Shown here in pieces: positions 16,017 through 24,338 of a stretch of DNA of 64,000 nt. The stretch covers positions 180,783-244,782 of the forward strand of contig CAVQTK010000018.1 in assembly GCA_963716455.1 (NCBI GenBank), read 5' to 3'. Made by a program: the position numbers and the translations under genes. Source of the DNA: CAVQTK01 sp963716455. GTDB lineage: Bacteria; Pseudomonadota; Gammaproteobacteria; Coxiellales; Coxiellaceae. Position 1 is the stretch's first letter. Every line of letters starts with the position of its first letter. A model generated the notes under the pieces. The model ran no database searches. It was not told the origin of the DNA and saw only the letters and a list, made by a program, of their open reading frames with translations.

Positions 16017-16643
16017 GTGTTTAAAAAGCTATTGCCAAAACAAGAAAATTTTTTTGAGCTTTTTGAACAGGCCGCTCATCAGTTAGAAAGTGCTGTTGAA
16101 TATTTTTTTCGTTTAGTTCAAAATTTGGAACATGCAGTAGAATATTCGAAGCATATTGCAGAACATGAAGCAACTGCGGATAACTATGCTCGTGCAACCT
16201 TTGATCTTTTGCATAAAGCATTTATTACACCCTTTGACCGTCATGATATTCATCGTCTAACCCGTAAATTGGATGACATTTTGGATCTGGTAAATCGAAC
16301 TACCAGACGAATAGTGATTTATCAATTCACTAAATTACCTGATGGTATTGAAAAAATAGCTGAAATCGTTCTATATGCAGTGCGCTGCCTAAAAACTATT
16401 TTAAAACAATTGAAAAATCTTAAACATGCTTCAGATATTATACAACTTTGCCATTCAGTAAACGAAGCCGATAGCCGTGCCGAACAAATTATGTTGGAAG
16501 GAGTGGCTAAATTATTTCTTGAAGAACAGGATATTAAGTATTTACTGCAAGCAAAGGAAATATATGAATACACTACTGGCATCGTACATGAATGCCATGA
16601 CCTCGCAGATATTGTAAAAGGCATCGTTTTGGAGTATTCGTGA
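16017..16643 (+). CDS. DUF47 / PhoU-like phosphate transport regulator
   Basis: 208-residue all-helical protein of the DUF47 (YkaA, TIGR00153-type) family that accompanies Pit transporters and is thought to modulate them. GTG 16017 (MFKKLLPKQENFFELFEQAA) with GAGGGGG upstream; an ATG 24 bases earlier lacks a good ribosome site. Characteristic acidic/His segments are HIAEHEATADNYAR, FDRHDIHRLTRKLDDILDLV and VNEADSRAEQIM. Its stop overlaps the start of the Pit gene, which supports a shared function. Confidence 0.88.
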   Translation: MFKKLLPKQENFFELFEQAAHQLESAVEYFFRLVQNLEHAVEYSKHIAEHEATADNYARATFDLLHKAFITPFDRHDIHRLTRKLDDILDLVNRTTRRIVIYQFTKLPDGIEKIAEIVLYAVRCLKTILKQLKNLKHASDIIQLCHSVNEADSRAEQIMLEGVAKLFLEEQDIKYLLQAKEIYEYTTGIVHECHDLADIVKGIVLEYS

Positions 16644-17650
16644 TGAGTCACGAATTATTGATGGTTATCTTTTTAGTCGGCTTAGCATTAATTTTCGATT
16701 TCCTCAATGGTTTTCATGACTCAGCTAATTCGATTGCCACCATCGTTTCAACTCGAACTCTTAAACCCCATTGGGCAGTTATTTGGGCTGCTTTTTTCAA
16801 TTTTATAGCCTTTCTTTTCTTTCAGCTCCATGTTGCTAATACCATCGGCACCGGTTTAATTACTACGGAAATTGTCGACAAACAACTTATCTTTTCAACT
16901 TTATGCGGAGCTATTTTTTGGAACATTTTCACTTGGTATCATGGAATTCCATCCAGCTCTTCTCATGCTTTGATGGGTGGTCTAGTAGGATCAAGCTTAG
17001 CTAAAGCAGGAATTCATTCAATTAAAATCTCAGGTATTAGTAAAGTTGTAGTTTCAATTTTTGTTTCTCCTTTGTTAGGTTTTATACTTGGTATCTTTTT
17101 AATGTACTTGGTAACCTTAATTTTTTTCCATTTTACTCGTCCAAAAGTGGATAAATGGTTCCAACGTGTACAATTTATTTCTTCGGCTCTCATGAGTTTA
17201 GGACATGGAGCAAACGATGCTCAAAAAACCATGGGTATAATTGCTATTTTACTTTTTTCTTCAAAGATGCTAGGAGATCATTTTTATGTACCTTTATGGG
17301 TTATAATAACCTGTAACTTCGTTATGGCTTTAGGGACTTTACTCGGCGGATGGCGTATCGTGAAAACTATGGGAATGCGTATTACCAAACTAAAACCAGT
17401 ACATGGTTGCTGCGCAGAAATTGCCGGGGCATGCACTTTATTTTTAGCAACACACTTAGGTATTCCGGTTTCAACTACGCATACTATTGCTGGAGCTATT
17501 TTTGGTGTAGGATCGAGCAATAATGTATCTGCAGTACGATGGGGAATTGCTCAAAGGATTGTAATTGCTTGGCTCGTAACTTTACCAGCCGCTGGATTGG
17601 TTTCTGCTTTGTTATGGTTAATCTTGAATATGGTGGGCAACTACAAATGA
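16643..17650 (+). CDS. pit: PiT-family inorganic phosphate transporter
   Basis: Inner-membrane phosphate (metal-phosphate) symporter of the PiT/PF01384 family, 335 residues, about ten membrane segments. The two family signatures are present as inverted halves: GFHDSANSIATIVSTR near residue 25 and GHGANDAQKTMGII near residue 190, with GIPSSSSHALMGG and GIPVSTTHTIAGAI marking the repeated PSSSSH/PVSTTH motifs. Start ATG 16643 preceded by GGAG; GTG 16640 is possible. Overlaps minC by four bases. Confidence 0.93.
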   Translation: MSHELLMVIFLVGLALIFDFLNGFHDSANSIATIVSTRTLKPHWAVIWAAFFNFIAFLFFQLHVANTIGTGLITTEIVDKQLIFSTLCGAIFWNIFTWYHGIPSSSSHALMGGLVGSSLAKAGIHSIKISGISKVVVSIFVSPLLGFILGIFLMYLVTLIFFHFTRPKVDKWFQRVQFISSALMSLGHGANDAQKTMGIIAILLFSSKMLGDHFYVPLWVIITCNFVMALGTLLGGWRIVKTMGMRITKLKPVHGCCAEIAGACTLFLATHLGIPVSTTHTIAGAIFGVGSSNNVSAVRWGIAQRIVIAWLVTLPAAGLVSALLWLILNMVGNYK

Positions 17651-18366
17651 CCGTGAAGGAAGAAGCTTTTAAACTAAAAGCTAATTTTTTTCCTGTGACA
17701 GTAATTAAACTATTACAGTGTGATCAGCATAGTATTTTAAGTCAACTTAAGCATACTCGGCAAACCGCGCCTAATTACTTTCGACAATCTCCCGTGGTGT
17801 TAGATGTAAGTTCTCTAGAAGGCTCGAATAAAGAACTCGATTTACCCAGAATCTGCGCTATGTTGAAAGATTATCAAATGATTCCTATTGGAATCCAAGG
17901 TTTAAATACTGAAGACGAATCTAAAGTGCAAGAAGTCGGTTTAGCGATCTGGCCAAAAAGTACAACTGCTGGTAAGATAACAGCTGATGAACCGAATAGT
18001 GATGAGCAATTAAAGAATAATTGGACGAATCATGTAGTGGTCAAACCAGTTCGTTCTGGAATGCGAATTTATGCTAAGCAAAGTAATTTAATTTTGCTAG
18101 CCCCTGTGAGTTCAGGAGCAGAGTGTATGGCTGACGGTGATATTCATTGTTATGCTCCAGTGAGAGGTCGTTTACTCGCTGGTGCTCAAGGAAATAGTGA
18201 TGCAAAAATATTTTGTAAAAATCTGGAAGCAGAAATAGTTTCTATTGCAGGTTATTATTTAACTTACGAGGAATGTCCAGAACAAAAAACGGGTTTATTC
18301 CAAATAAGTTTAAAAGATACTAAAATTACAATACAAGATTTTTTGGCAGAAAGGAGTATATTATAG
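17647..18366 (+). CDS. minC: Septum site-determining protein MinC
   Basis: FtsZ polymerisation inhibitor that acts with MinD to block polar division. 239 residues: N-terminal FtsZ-binding domain (about 1-110, with SPVVLDVSSLEGS), a linker, and the C-terminal beta-helix domain VKPVRSGMRIYAKQSNLIL...YAPVRGRLLAGAQG. Start ATG 17647 overlaps the pit stop (ATGA). Directly followed by minD. Confidence 0.93.
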   Translation: MTVKEEAFKLKANFFPVTVIKLLQCDQHSILSQLKHTRQTAPNYFRQSPVVLDVSSLEGSNKELDLPRICAMLKDYQMIPIGIQGLNTEDESKVQEVGLAIWPKSTTAGKITADEPNSDEQLKNNWTNHVVVKPVRSGMRIYAKQSNLILLAPVSSGAECMADGDIHCYAPVRGRLLAGAQGNSDAKIFCKNLEAEIVSIAGYYLTYEECPEQKTGLFQISLKDTKITIQDFLAERSIL

Positions 18367-19184
18367 TGTCAAAAATAATTGTTGTTACTTCAGGAAAGGG
18401 TGGAGTAGGTAAAACCACAACCAGCGCTTCTTTCGCAATGGGATTGGCTAATGCCGGTTTTAAGACCGTAGTCATCGATTTCGATATTGGACTAAGAAAT
18501 TTAGACTTAATCATGGGATGCGAACGACGAGTAATTTATGATATAGCTAGTGTAATCCATGGTGAAGCTACAGTGAAGCAAGCTTTGATCAAAGATAAGA
18601 TCAATACTAACTTATATATTTTAGCCGCCTCTCAAACCCGTGATAAAAATATTCTGACTTTATCTAGTGTGGAAAAAATCATATCTGATCTTAAGGAAAC
18701 ATTCGACTATATTGTCTGTGATTCACCTGCAGGAATTGAACAAGGTGCATTAATGGCTATGTATTTTGCCGATAGTGCCTTAGTAATTACTAACCCGGAA
18801 GTTTCTTCAGTTCGTGATGCTGATAGAATTTTAGGATTTTTAGATAGCAAAACGCGCTTAGCAGAACAAGGTAAAGAAATTGAAAAACATCTAATAATAA
18901 ACCGTTACGCACCTAAACGGGTTGCAAGTGGCGAAATGATGTCGGTATCTGATGTTCAAGATCTTCTAGGCATCCCCGTCTTAGGAGTAGTTAATGAATG
19001 CCAGTCGGTATTAAAAGCATCCAATATGGGTGAGCCAGTTATTTTGGATAAAAAAAGTAAGGCCGGGCAAGCCTATGAAGAACTGGTGCAACGATTTCTT
19101 CACAAACCTCGGGGTACCTCCACTAAAAAAACTATGTCTTTTTTGAAGCGACTGTTCAAAAATAATAAGGAACTGGTGATATGA
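18366..19184 (+). CDS. minD: Septum site-determining ATPase MinD
   Basis: Membrane-cycling ParA/MinD ATPase. Deviant Walker A GKGGVGKTT at residues 10-18, switch I Asp in VVIDFDIGLRNLDL, switch II in IVCDSPAGIEQGA, and the C-terminal amphipathic membrane-targeting helix FLKRLFKNNKELVI. GTG start sharing its first base with the minC stop. 272 residues, normal. Confidence 0.97.
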   Translation: MSKIIVVTSGKGGVGKTTTSASFAMGLANAGFKTVVIDFDIGLRNLDLIMGCERRVIYDIASVIHGEATVKQALIKDKINTNLYILAASQTRDKNILTLSSVEKIISDLKETFDYIVCDSPAGIEQGALMAMYFADSALVITNPEVSSVRDADRILGFLDSKTRLAEQGKEIEKHLIINRYAPKRVASGEMMSVSDVQDLLGIPVLGVVNECQSVLKASNMGEPVILDKKSKAGQAYEELVQRFLHKPRGTSTKKTMSFLKRLFKNNKELVI

Positions 19185-19441
19185 AATGGTTAAAAACTGT
19201 TTTGAATAGACGATCTGCATATACAGCAAAAGATCGACTAAAAATCGTCATCGCTCAAGAACGTTCTGCCAGTGATCAACCGGACTTTCTGCCCTTATTG
19301 CATAAGGAAATTATGGCAGTAATTGAAAAATATATGCAAGTAAGTTCTGATATGATCAAAGTGGATTTTAAGCACCAAGAAAAAAGTGCTATCTTGATGT
19401 TAAATGTAGTATTGCCCAGTATCGAAAAAATCAAAAAGTAA
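19181..19441 (+). CDS. minE: Cell division topological specificity factor MinE
   Basis: 86 residues. The N-terminal MinD-activating helix is AKDRLKIVIAQER (residues 17-29) and the C-terminal topological domain is FLPLLHKEIMAVIEKYMQV. It stimulates MinD ATPase and drives pole-to-pole oscillation. ATG overlaps the minD stop. Completes minCDE in E. coli order. Confidence 0.95.
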   Translation: MKWLKTVLNRRSAYTAKDRLKIVIAQERSASDQPDFLPLLHKEIMAVIEKYMQVSSDMIKVDFKHQEKSAILMLNVVLPSIEKIKK

Positions 19442-19442
19442 G

Positions 19443-20735
19443 ATGGAACTTACAGAGCTCTCTCCATATCATAAAATTATCTATACCCTTTCTGAGCGAA
19501 TTGTAGTCGCACAAAAACCTATTCGAATTCTTAATTCTTTAAAATGGCCTCCAGAGATTCACGAATTTTTTTTTCAAAAAAAATGTAAAGAATTACCTAA
19601 AGTGGGAGTTGAAATTTATGAAAGAAATCCACTCAATTTCGATCCCAACAAAAAAACGGAAGAACTTTATCAAATTGAACGAGATATTCGCCGTTTATTG
19701 GGCCAATTTAGCCCCATTGCAAATATCATGTTGCGTATATGTCGTGAATATCGAGAAGTAGTGCGTCTATTGCAAGCAAGGGGGACCAATGAATTTTCAA
19801 AAATTTCCCAAGAGTTATATGGTAGTGCTCAAGATGCTTTTTACGCTGGTGCTCCTACTTTAATCGATTTAGCTCAATTGGTTTCTCGCACTTTATCACA
19901 TCTCGAATTAAAGTCTGACCACGTTGATGAAAAGCGTTATACCAGCGAAGAGGCAGTAACTGTATTGGGACAACGTTTAAATTTATATTTTCAAGAACAA
20001 GACCAGATCCGAGTACAACTCAGTGATGATATTCTAGGTGATGCAGCAGCTGGAGCAGAACGGATTAAATTGCGTAAAAATACGGTTTTTAGTGAACGTG
20101 ATTTACGTGTATTAGAAGTCCATGAAGGATGGGTACATCTGGCTACTACTTTAAATGGATTGGCACAACCCATTTGCACTTTTTTGAGTAAAGGACCACC
20201 TTCTTCTACCCTCAATCAAGAAGGTTTAGCTATTATAATGGAAATTTTTACTTTTTCCTCCTATCCCAAGCGAGTACAACGTTTGACTCACCGAGTTACA
20301 GCAATTGATATGGCTGAACAGGGCGCAGATTTTTTAGACATATTTAATTTCTATCGAGAACAAAATTTTAACGAAAAAGACAGCTATCACGCCACTGCCC
20401 GGGTATTTAGAGGTTGTCCGCTTAATAAGGGCCCTTTTACAAAAGATCTATCTTACAGTAAAGGTTTTGTTTTAATATACAATTATATTCGGTTAGCAAT
20501 AAAAACCGGTGTTCCCAATCATATTCCGTTATTATTTGTTGGCAAGGCAACTCTTGAAGATTTACCCGTGCTTTCTGATTTAGTTAAAGAGGGGATCGTT
20601 ACATTCCCCAAATATCTACCTCCTCAATTTAGAGATTTGGCAGCTTTGTCAGCATGGATGACCTATTCTTTATTTTTAAATAAGCTTAACTTAGACAAGT
20701 TAACTGCAGATTACAAAGGAATTCTTCAAGAATAA
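19443..20735 (+). CDS. DUF1704 putative metallopeptidase (QEGLA-motif protein)
   Basis: 430-residue soluble protein that starts one base after the minE stop, so it is probably in the min transcript. It carries HEGWVH near residue 225, an HExxxH zinc site, and NQEGLAII about 35 residues later, the motif after which the family is named; the Glu there could be the third ligand. DUF1704 is related to the vertebrate MATCAP tubulin carboxypeptidases. The bacterial substrate is not known to me. A peptidase beside division genes is suggestive only. Confidence 0.8.
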   Translation: MELTELSPYHKIIYTLSERIVVAQKPIRILNSLKWPPEIHEFFFQKKCKELPKVGVEIYERNPLNFDPNKKTEELYQIERDIRRLLGQFSPIANIMLRICREYREVVRLLQARGTNEFSKISQELYGSAQDAFYAGAPTLIDLAQLVSRTLSHLELKSDHVDEKRYTSEEAVTVLGQRLNLYFQEQDQIRVQLSDDILGDAAAGAERIKLRKNTVFSERDLRVLEVHEGWVHLATTLNGLAQPICTFLSKGPPSSTLNQEGLAIIMEIFTFSSYPKRVQRLTHRVTAIDMAEQGADFLDIFNFYREQNFNEKDSYHATARVFRGCPLNKGPFTKDLSYSKGFVLIYNYIRLAIKTGVPNHIPLLFVGKATLEDLPVLSDLVKEGIVTFPKYLPPQFRDLAALSAWMTYSLFLNKLNLDKLTADYKGILQE

Positions 20736-20740
20736 CTGTA

Positions 20741-20887
20741 ATAGCTCACCCTGTAGCTTGGAACGCTCATCTGTTGCCAATTTTGAATGAAAAATCTCCT
20801 CAAAATGCTCAAATACTACGTGTATTCTCCGCTTTCTCGTCAATTTTTCATTCAAACTTGTCTAACAGCTGAACATTCACATGTAGG
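20741..20887. repeat. Long-hairpin dispersed repeat (family A), copy 2
   Basis: Inverted copy of the repeat at 531-672, beginning five bases after the DUF1704 stop. It reads AATAGCTCACCCTGTAGC at one end and GAACATTCACATGTAGGCAG at the other, with the same internal hairpin. It may act as the 3' end of the phosphate/min transcript. Confidence 0.8.
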
Positions 20888-20929
20888 CAGGTACCCAACT
20901 GTACGAATAACTTAACTACCCCCCAGAAA

Positions 20930-20977
20930 AGATTGGATTGCCGAGACAGCTAAGCTACCACTGCCTCGCAATGACAC
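20930..20977. repeat. Small palindromic element inside the end of an ORF
   Basis: GATTGGATTGCC...TGCCTCGCAATGACA is an imperfect palindrome of about 45 bases, of the kind found between genes in other gammaproteobacteria. Here it covers the last codons of the minus-strand ORF ending at 20955 and supplies its stop. Confidence 0.45.
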
Positions 20978-21479
20978 CGGTCTGGTCATCAAGGTAAACC
21001 ACTGGAGTTGTACTGTGACCACTATCGTCAAGCGACGACTCTCTAGCTTCCTCAGATTTTTTCCCTTTCTTTTTAGAAGGTGAGAACTTGTTCCATAATT
21101 CTGAAGCTCTTGTGCCAAGATATGCAGGTGACAATGCTGCAGTCAAATAGGATGAGGAAGTGGAGGGAGGGGACGCAAAAGAAGAAGAAGAAGGAGACAA
21201 TGCGGAGGAGGAGGAGGAAGACGACGATGCAAGGGGAAAGGGAACCAATTCAAGACTCTGTTTTCGATTAACTCGACTGGAGAGACTAATAATTTTTTGA
21301 TCTGGATTGTCTTCATTTTGTGTTTTTGCAACCGATAAACAGCAACAACAACATAAAAAACCAAATCCCATCATTACTTCAGAAATAATCATGTTGGAAT
21401 TTTGATTAAGAGAAAATTTTTCCGGCTTGTTATATAACACTATGCCAAGCACAGCTAAAACTAAAAAAAAGACTGCCAA
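20955..21479 (-). CDS. Serine-rich membrane protein of unknown function (start unclear)
   Basis: I do not recognise it. It has two hydrophobic segments (AVFFLVLAVLGIVLY and the Cys-rich MMGFGFLCCCCCLSVA), a long serine-rich low-complexity stretch (about residues 85-113, GAG/GAA-type microsatellite on the plus strand), and a basic segment SPSKKKGKKSEEARESS. The only start in frame is TTG at 21479, yet the open frame runs on upstream for about 38 more codons that read like protein (HPLENYFSTIAPLAVLDAKR). It is therefore probably the end of a longer gene whose frame was lost. Its last codons lie in a palindromic repeat. Confidence 0.4.
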   Translation of the reverse strand: MAVFFLVLAVLGIVLYNKPEKFSLNQNSNMIISEVMMGFGFLCCCCCLSVAKTQNEDNPDQKIISLSSRVNRKQSLELVPFPLASSSSSSSSALSPSSSSFASPPSTSSSYLTAALSPAYLGTRASELWNKFSPSKKKGKKSEEARESSLDDSGHSTTPVVYLDDQTGVIARQW

Positions 21480-21571
21480 AGCGCAAGTTAAAGAATTGCC
21501 GCCTTTTTTTATGGGTTGTGATCTTTTAGCATCTAATACTGCTAATGGTGCAATGGTTGAAAAATAATTTT

Positions 21572-22003
21572 CTAAGGGATGATCTCCACAGAGAGGGAAA
21601 TCTTATTTTTTATATTCTTATAACTCAAAGTTATACCTAACATTGAGGCAAGACTAAATATTGTCCATCCAGCTATTTTGGCTTTAGGAGAATTAGCGGC
21701 TGTCATGATTACGCTGATAAGCATTACCGTTACAACCATAATCCATCTTGTGGGATTCATGCGCCAACGATCTAGATCGCCTATGCCACTACTTTCTAAA
21801 ATATCATTAATTAAATAACGATTAGAAGAAGGGGTAGAACTTGCTATCAATTGTCCAAATTTATCGACTGCATTTTTTTGGCATAAAGAAAAGAATTTAA
21901 TTTCCTCATCTGGGATTCTTTTTCCCATTCGGTTAAAATGCGCTATATAATCCGATACCGCGATGCTAGTTATAGTTTTGGACTCTTTAACTCCCTCTAT
22001 CAT
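21572..22003 (-). CDS. Unknown protein with a C-terminal membrane hairpin
   Basis: 143 codons, unrecognised. The first 90 residues are hydrophilic and look helical (DYIAHFNRMGKRIPDEEIKF, QKNAVDKFGQLIAS); then two membrane segments, IMVVTVMLISVIMTAA and AGWTIFSLASMLGITLSY. The ATG overlaps the stop of the small ORF before it (TAGCAATG). Taken with its neighbours it may be the middle piece of one frameshifted gene spanning about 20955-22249. Confidence 0.45.
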   Translation of the reverse strand: MIEGVKESKTITSIAVSDYIAHFNRMGKRIPDEEIKFFSLCQKNAVDKFGQLIASSTPSSNRYLINDILESSGIGDLDRWRMNPTRWIMVVTVMLISVIMTAANSPKAKIAGWTIFSLASMLGITLSYKNIKNKISLSVEIIP

Positions 22004-22005
22004 TG

Positions 22006-22164
22006 CTAAATATAAAGGATTTCAGAAAAGTCTTGAGCAATTTCTATGGAGAGGGAAGCACCACTAGTTTGGGTTTTTTTCCATAATCGAACAGTTATCG
22101 GTTTTTCTGACGCTAACATACCAAAATGTTTTTCATCATCCACTTGAATTGATTCAGATAGCAT
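22006..22164 (-). CDS. Small ORF, 52 residues, coupled to its neighbours
   Basis: Begins MLSESIQVDDEKHFGMLASE and ends SIEIAQDFSEILYI. Its ATG lies inside the last codons of the 31-residue ORF upstream, and its stop is three bases from the next ATG. No known family. It is either a translationally coupled small protein or a fragment of a longer gene; one or two bases lost near 22008 would join it to the next piece as ...SEILYLAMIEGV. Confidence 0.35.
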   Translation of the reverse strand: MLSESIQVDDEKHFGMLASEKPITVRLWKKTQTSGASLSIEIAQDFSEILYI

Positions 22165-22249
22165 CTTTAGATTCCTTCCCTTTTTGACTTACTGGGTTAT
22201 CAGGAGGAGCCGGAGTTGCGGCGCGTAAAGGTCTATATATTTCTTCCAT
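22154..22249 (-). CDS. Small ORF, 31 residues, with a strong ribosome site
   Basis: MEEIYRPLRAATPAPPDNPV... ending KESKDAI. AAGGAG stands seven bases before the ATG, the best ribosome site of this cluster, so translation of the region probably begins here. Proline-rich, unrecognised. First gene or first fragment of the 20955-22249 cluster. Confidence 0.35.
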   Translation of the reverse strand: MEEIYRPLRAATPAPPDNPVSQKGKESKDAI

Positions 22250-22293
22250 TATTTTCTCCTTTAAAAATTTTATAATTTTTTAAATTGTTATTA

Positions 22294-22413
22294 TTTTAGT
22301 AAAAAACACGGTCACTGCAACCCCGAGCGAGGAGGAAACAATCCAGTATTGTCTAAAGTACAAACTGGATTGCTTCGCTAACGCTCGCAATGACAATATG
22401 TCGACAGACCCCC
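22294..22413. mobile_element. Miniature element family B, 5'-truncated copy
   Basis: Contains the family core (GGTCACTGCAACCCCGAGCG, then ATCCAGTATTGTC, then GGATTGCTTCGCTAACGCTC) and the right terminal CGACAGACCC. The left TIR seen in the copies at 33252 and 46341 is missing. Its strong hairpin lies six bases after the permease stop and could end that transcript. Confidence 0.6.
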
Positions 22414-22418
22414 TATTT

Positions 22419-23990
22419 TTAGCGCACTGTTGCCTGGTCCGCCAAGTATTTGTGTGCATCGGTAAGCTCAGTATTGGAAGGTTTGTATTTGATCAAACCA
22501 TAAAATGACACCACCGAGAATACTATAACTATTGGAACAAATACCATTTCACTCATATAAGAAGCATGGCTAGGTGAGATCATACTTAATATCCATAACC
22601 CAGAAAAATAGAGCACTATGCTAAAACATTGTTTAACTGCCAAAGTTAGCTCTGCAAGCGACCTTACGTTTAAGGCGATGAATAAAACCTGAAAAATCGC
22701 AAACAAAAGTATAACTTCACTGATGGTCTTTATATGACCTAGAGTAAACAAGTAAGTAAACACGATGAATAAAAATAATGAAATAGCACGTCCACCCCAT
22801 AATCGAAATGGATATTCGCGAGTACTGATAGTCTCACGAAACACACAAAGTGCAATAGGAATGGGTAAGTAGGAGATAACGTGAAACAAACTTAAAAATT
22901 CTGCCAGCTGGCTCCAACTACGGAATATAATTAAGAAAAGAACAGACAAAGATATATTAGTAAGTAGGGACCGCCGTGAAACATTATACACGGGATGAAC
23001 TTTATCAAAAAACTTTGGCATTTGCTCATTACGTGACATCGCAGTAAACATGCGCGTAGCTGTTCCGGTAAAGGCTATACCTGTTCCGGAAGGAGCAATG
23101 GTAGCACCGAAATATATGATCGAAGTAAAAACGCTTAACCCTAATAAAACCGATATTTCTATCATCGGAGCACTAAATTGCAATTGGTTCCAGCCACCCA
23201 GAAGCATATTAGAAGGAATACCGCCGATAAAAGCAACTTGTAATAAAAGATAAACCGCTAAACAAAATATAATAGATATCATGAGGGATAAAGGAATGGT
23301 TTTTTCCGGTTTTTTAATCTCACTCGCAAAAGATACAATGGACTGGAAGCCGTTAAATGCAATAATGATTCCAGTAGTTAAGATAGCTGCGAAGATGGAT
23401 TTGAATCCATAAGGCAACAAAGTTTTTCCAACCAGAGTAAAATTTTGTGGATGAAAAGCTACAGAGATAATAACGAGAGAGGTGATGATGGGCACTAAAA
23501 CCTTTAATATTGCTAGGATATTGTTGGCCCGAGTTAAAGTCATAGCACCCCAATAGTTAACCAAACAATAAATAATAACCAGAGAAATGGATAACGAATC
23601 TCCAGCCCAAGTCAGCTGATCATTATTGTACAAATAAATCTTTAAATTAGGTACGAGATTTATAAGATATTGAACAGTAGCATCTGCTTCCAGACCAATT
23701 ACCGCCACAATCCCGAGCCAATTAGCTATCGCAAAAGGGAAACCAAAAAATTTATTGTGCGACAAGGTCGGTATAATAGCAGTCAGCCCTCGTTTAGGAT
23801 AAAGCGAAGCTACTTCAGCAAAACAGAGAGCTAACAGTATAATTAAAGCCCCTCCTACTATCCAGGAAAGTAAAGCACCCGGCCCCGCAATGGTGACCGA
23901 TTTATAAGGTGCAAATAACCATCCACTACCAATAATAGAAGATATACCTAGAAAGGTTGCAGAGATTAAGCCAATTTGCTTTTTATTCAT
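22419..23990 (-). CDS. APC-superfamily amino acid permease
   Basis: 523 residues with about twelve to fourteen membrane segments. The APC N-terminal consensus is clear: SATFLGISSIIGSGWLFAPY, then GPGALLSWIVGGALIILLALCFAEVASLYPKRG, and FNGFQSIVSFASEIKKPEKTIP in TM6. This fits amino-acid/proton symport or exchange at the inner membrane; the substrate cannot be read from sequence. It lies downstream of two lysine-oxidation-type enzymes on the same strand, separated by a 348-base gap with a gene scrap, so lysine or a related amino acid is a guess. Confidence 0.85.
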   Translation of the reverse strand: MNKKQIGLISATFLGISSIIGSGWLFAPYKSVTIAGPGALLSWIVGGALIILLALCFAEVASLYPKRGLTAIIPTLSHNKFFGFPFAIANWLGIVAVIGLEADATVQYLINLVPNLKIYLYNNDQLTWAGDSLSISLVIIYCLVNYWGAMTLTRANNILAILKVLVPIITSLVIISVAFHPQNFTLVGKTLLPYGFKSIFAAILTTGIIIAFNGFQSIVSFASEIKKPEKTIPLSLMISIIFCLAVYLLLQVAFIGGIPSNMLLGGWNQLQFSAPMIEISVLLGLSVFTSIIYFGATIAPSGTGIAFTGTATRMFTAMSRNEQMPKFFDKVHPVYNVSRRSLLTNISLSVLFLIIFRSWSQLAEFLSLFHVISYLPIPIALCVFRETISTREYPFRLWGGRAISLFLFIVFTYLFTLGHIKTISEVILLFAIFQVLFIALNVRSLAELTLAVKQCFSIVLYFSGLWILSMISPSHASYMSEMVFVPIVIVFSVVSFYGLIKYKPSNTELTDAHKYLADQATVR

Positions 23991-24055
23991 AAATTCACCC
24001 TAAAACTTACTAAATCGAATCGAATTTTTGCAACTTACACTTTTCAATTGCTCTC

Positions 24056-24229
24056 CTATCGTTTCCAAAACTGAGGCCTAATTAATTGTTCCTGATAATT
24101 GATTGGCCCTTCCAAGAGCCCCCCTTCAAATGCGGCATCCATGGTTCCGCTTACTATCAATAATTCCTTGAAATGAGTTCCGAAAGCATTCCGAAAATAC
24201 TCATCATGTAAAAAGCCATTAAAATTTTG
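24056..24229 (-). pseudogene. Unidentified gene scrap, 57 codons without a start
   Basis: The gap between the permease and the aldehyde dehydrogenase holds an open frame from a TAA to a TAG that reads like the C-terminus of an enzyme: NGFLHDEYFRNAFGTHFKEL, then TMDAAFEGGLLEGP and QEQLIRPQFWKR. There is no start codon except an internal ATG. Composition is protein-like, unlike the flanks. I cannot name the family. It is likely the remnant of a gene once in this catabolic operon. Confidence 0.45.
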
Positions 24230-24338
24230 TTATGTTGCAAACACATCTTAGAACTGATTAAGAAGCAAGCATATCATAGTCATAAAGAAAATTCAAAAAA
24301 TCAAAATGAGATGAAAAGACGAAGATTGTATACTAGTT

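Noticed and set aside
16021..16221. Antisense open frames in the DUF47, pit and minD genes
   Set aside because: Shadows of well-supported genes; composition follows the sense codons.
22294..22413. Possible CRISPR repeat (regular palindromes)
   Set aside because: Dispersed single copies, no array with spacers, no cas genes; the ends show it is a miniature element.
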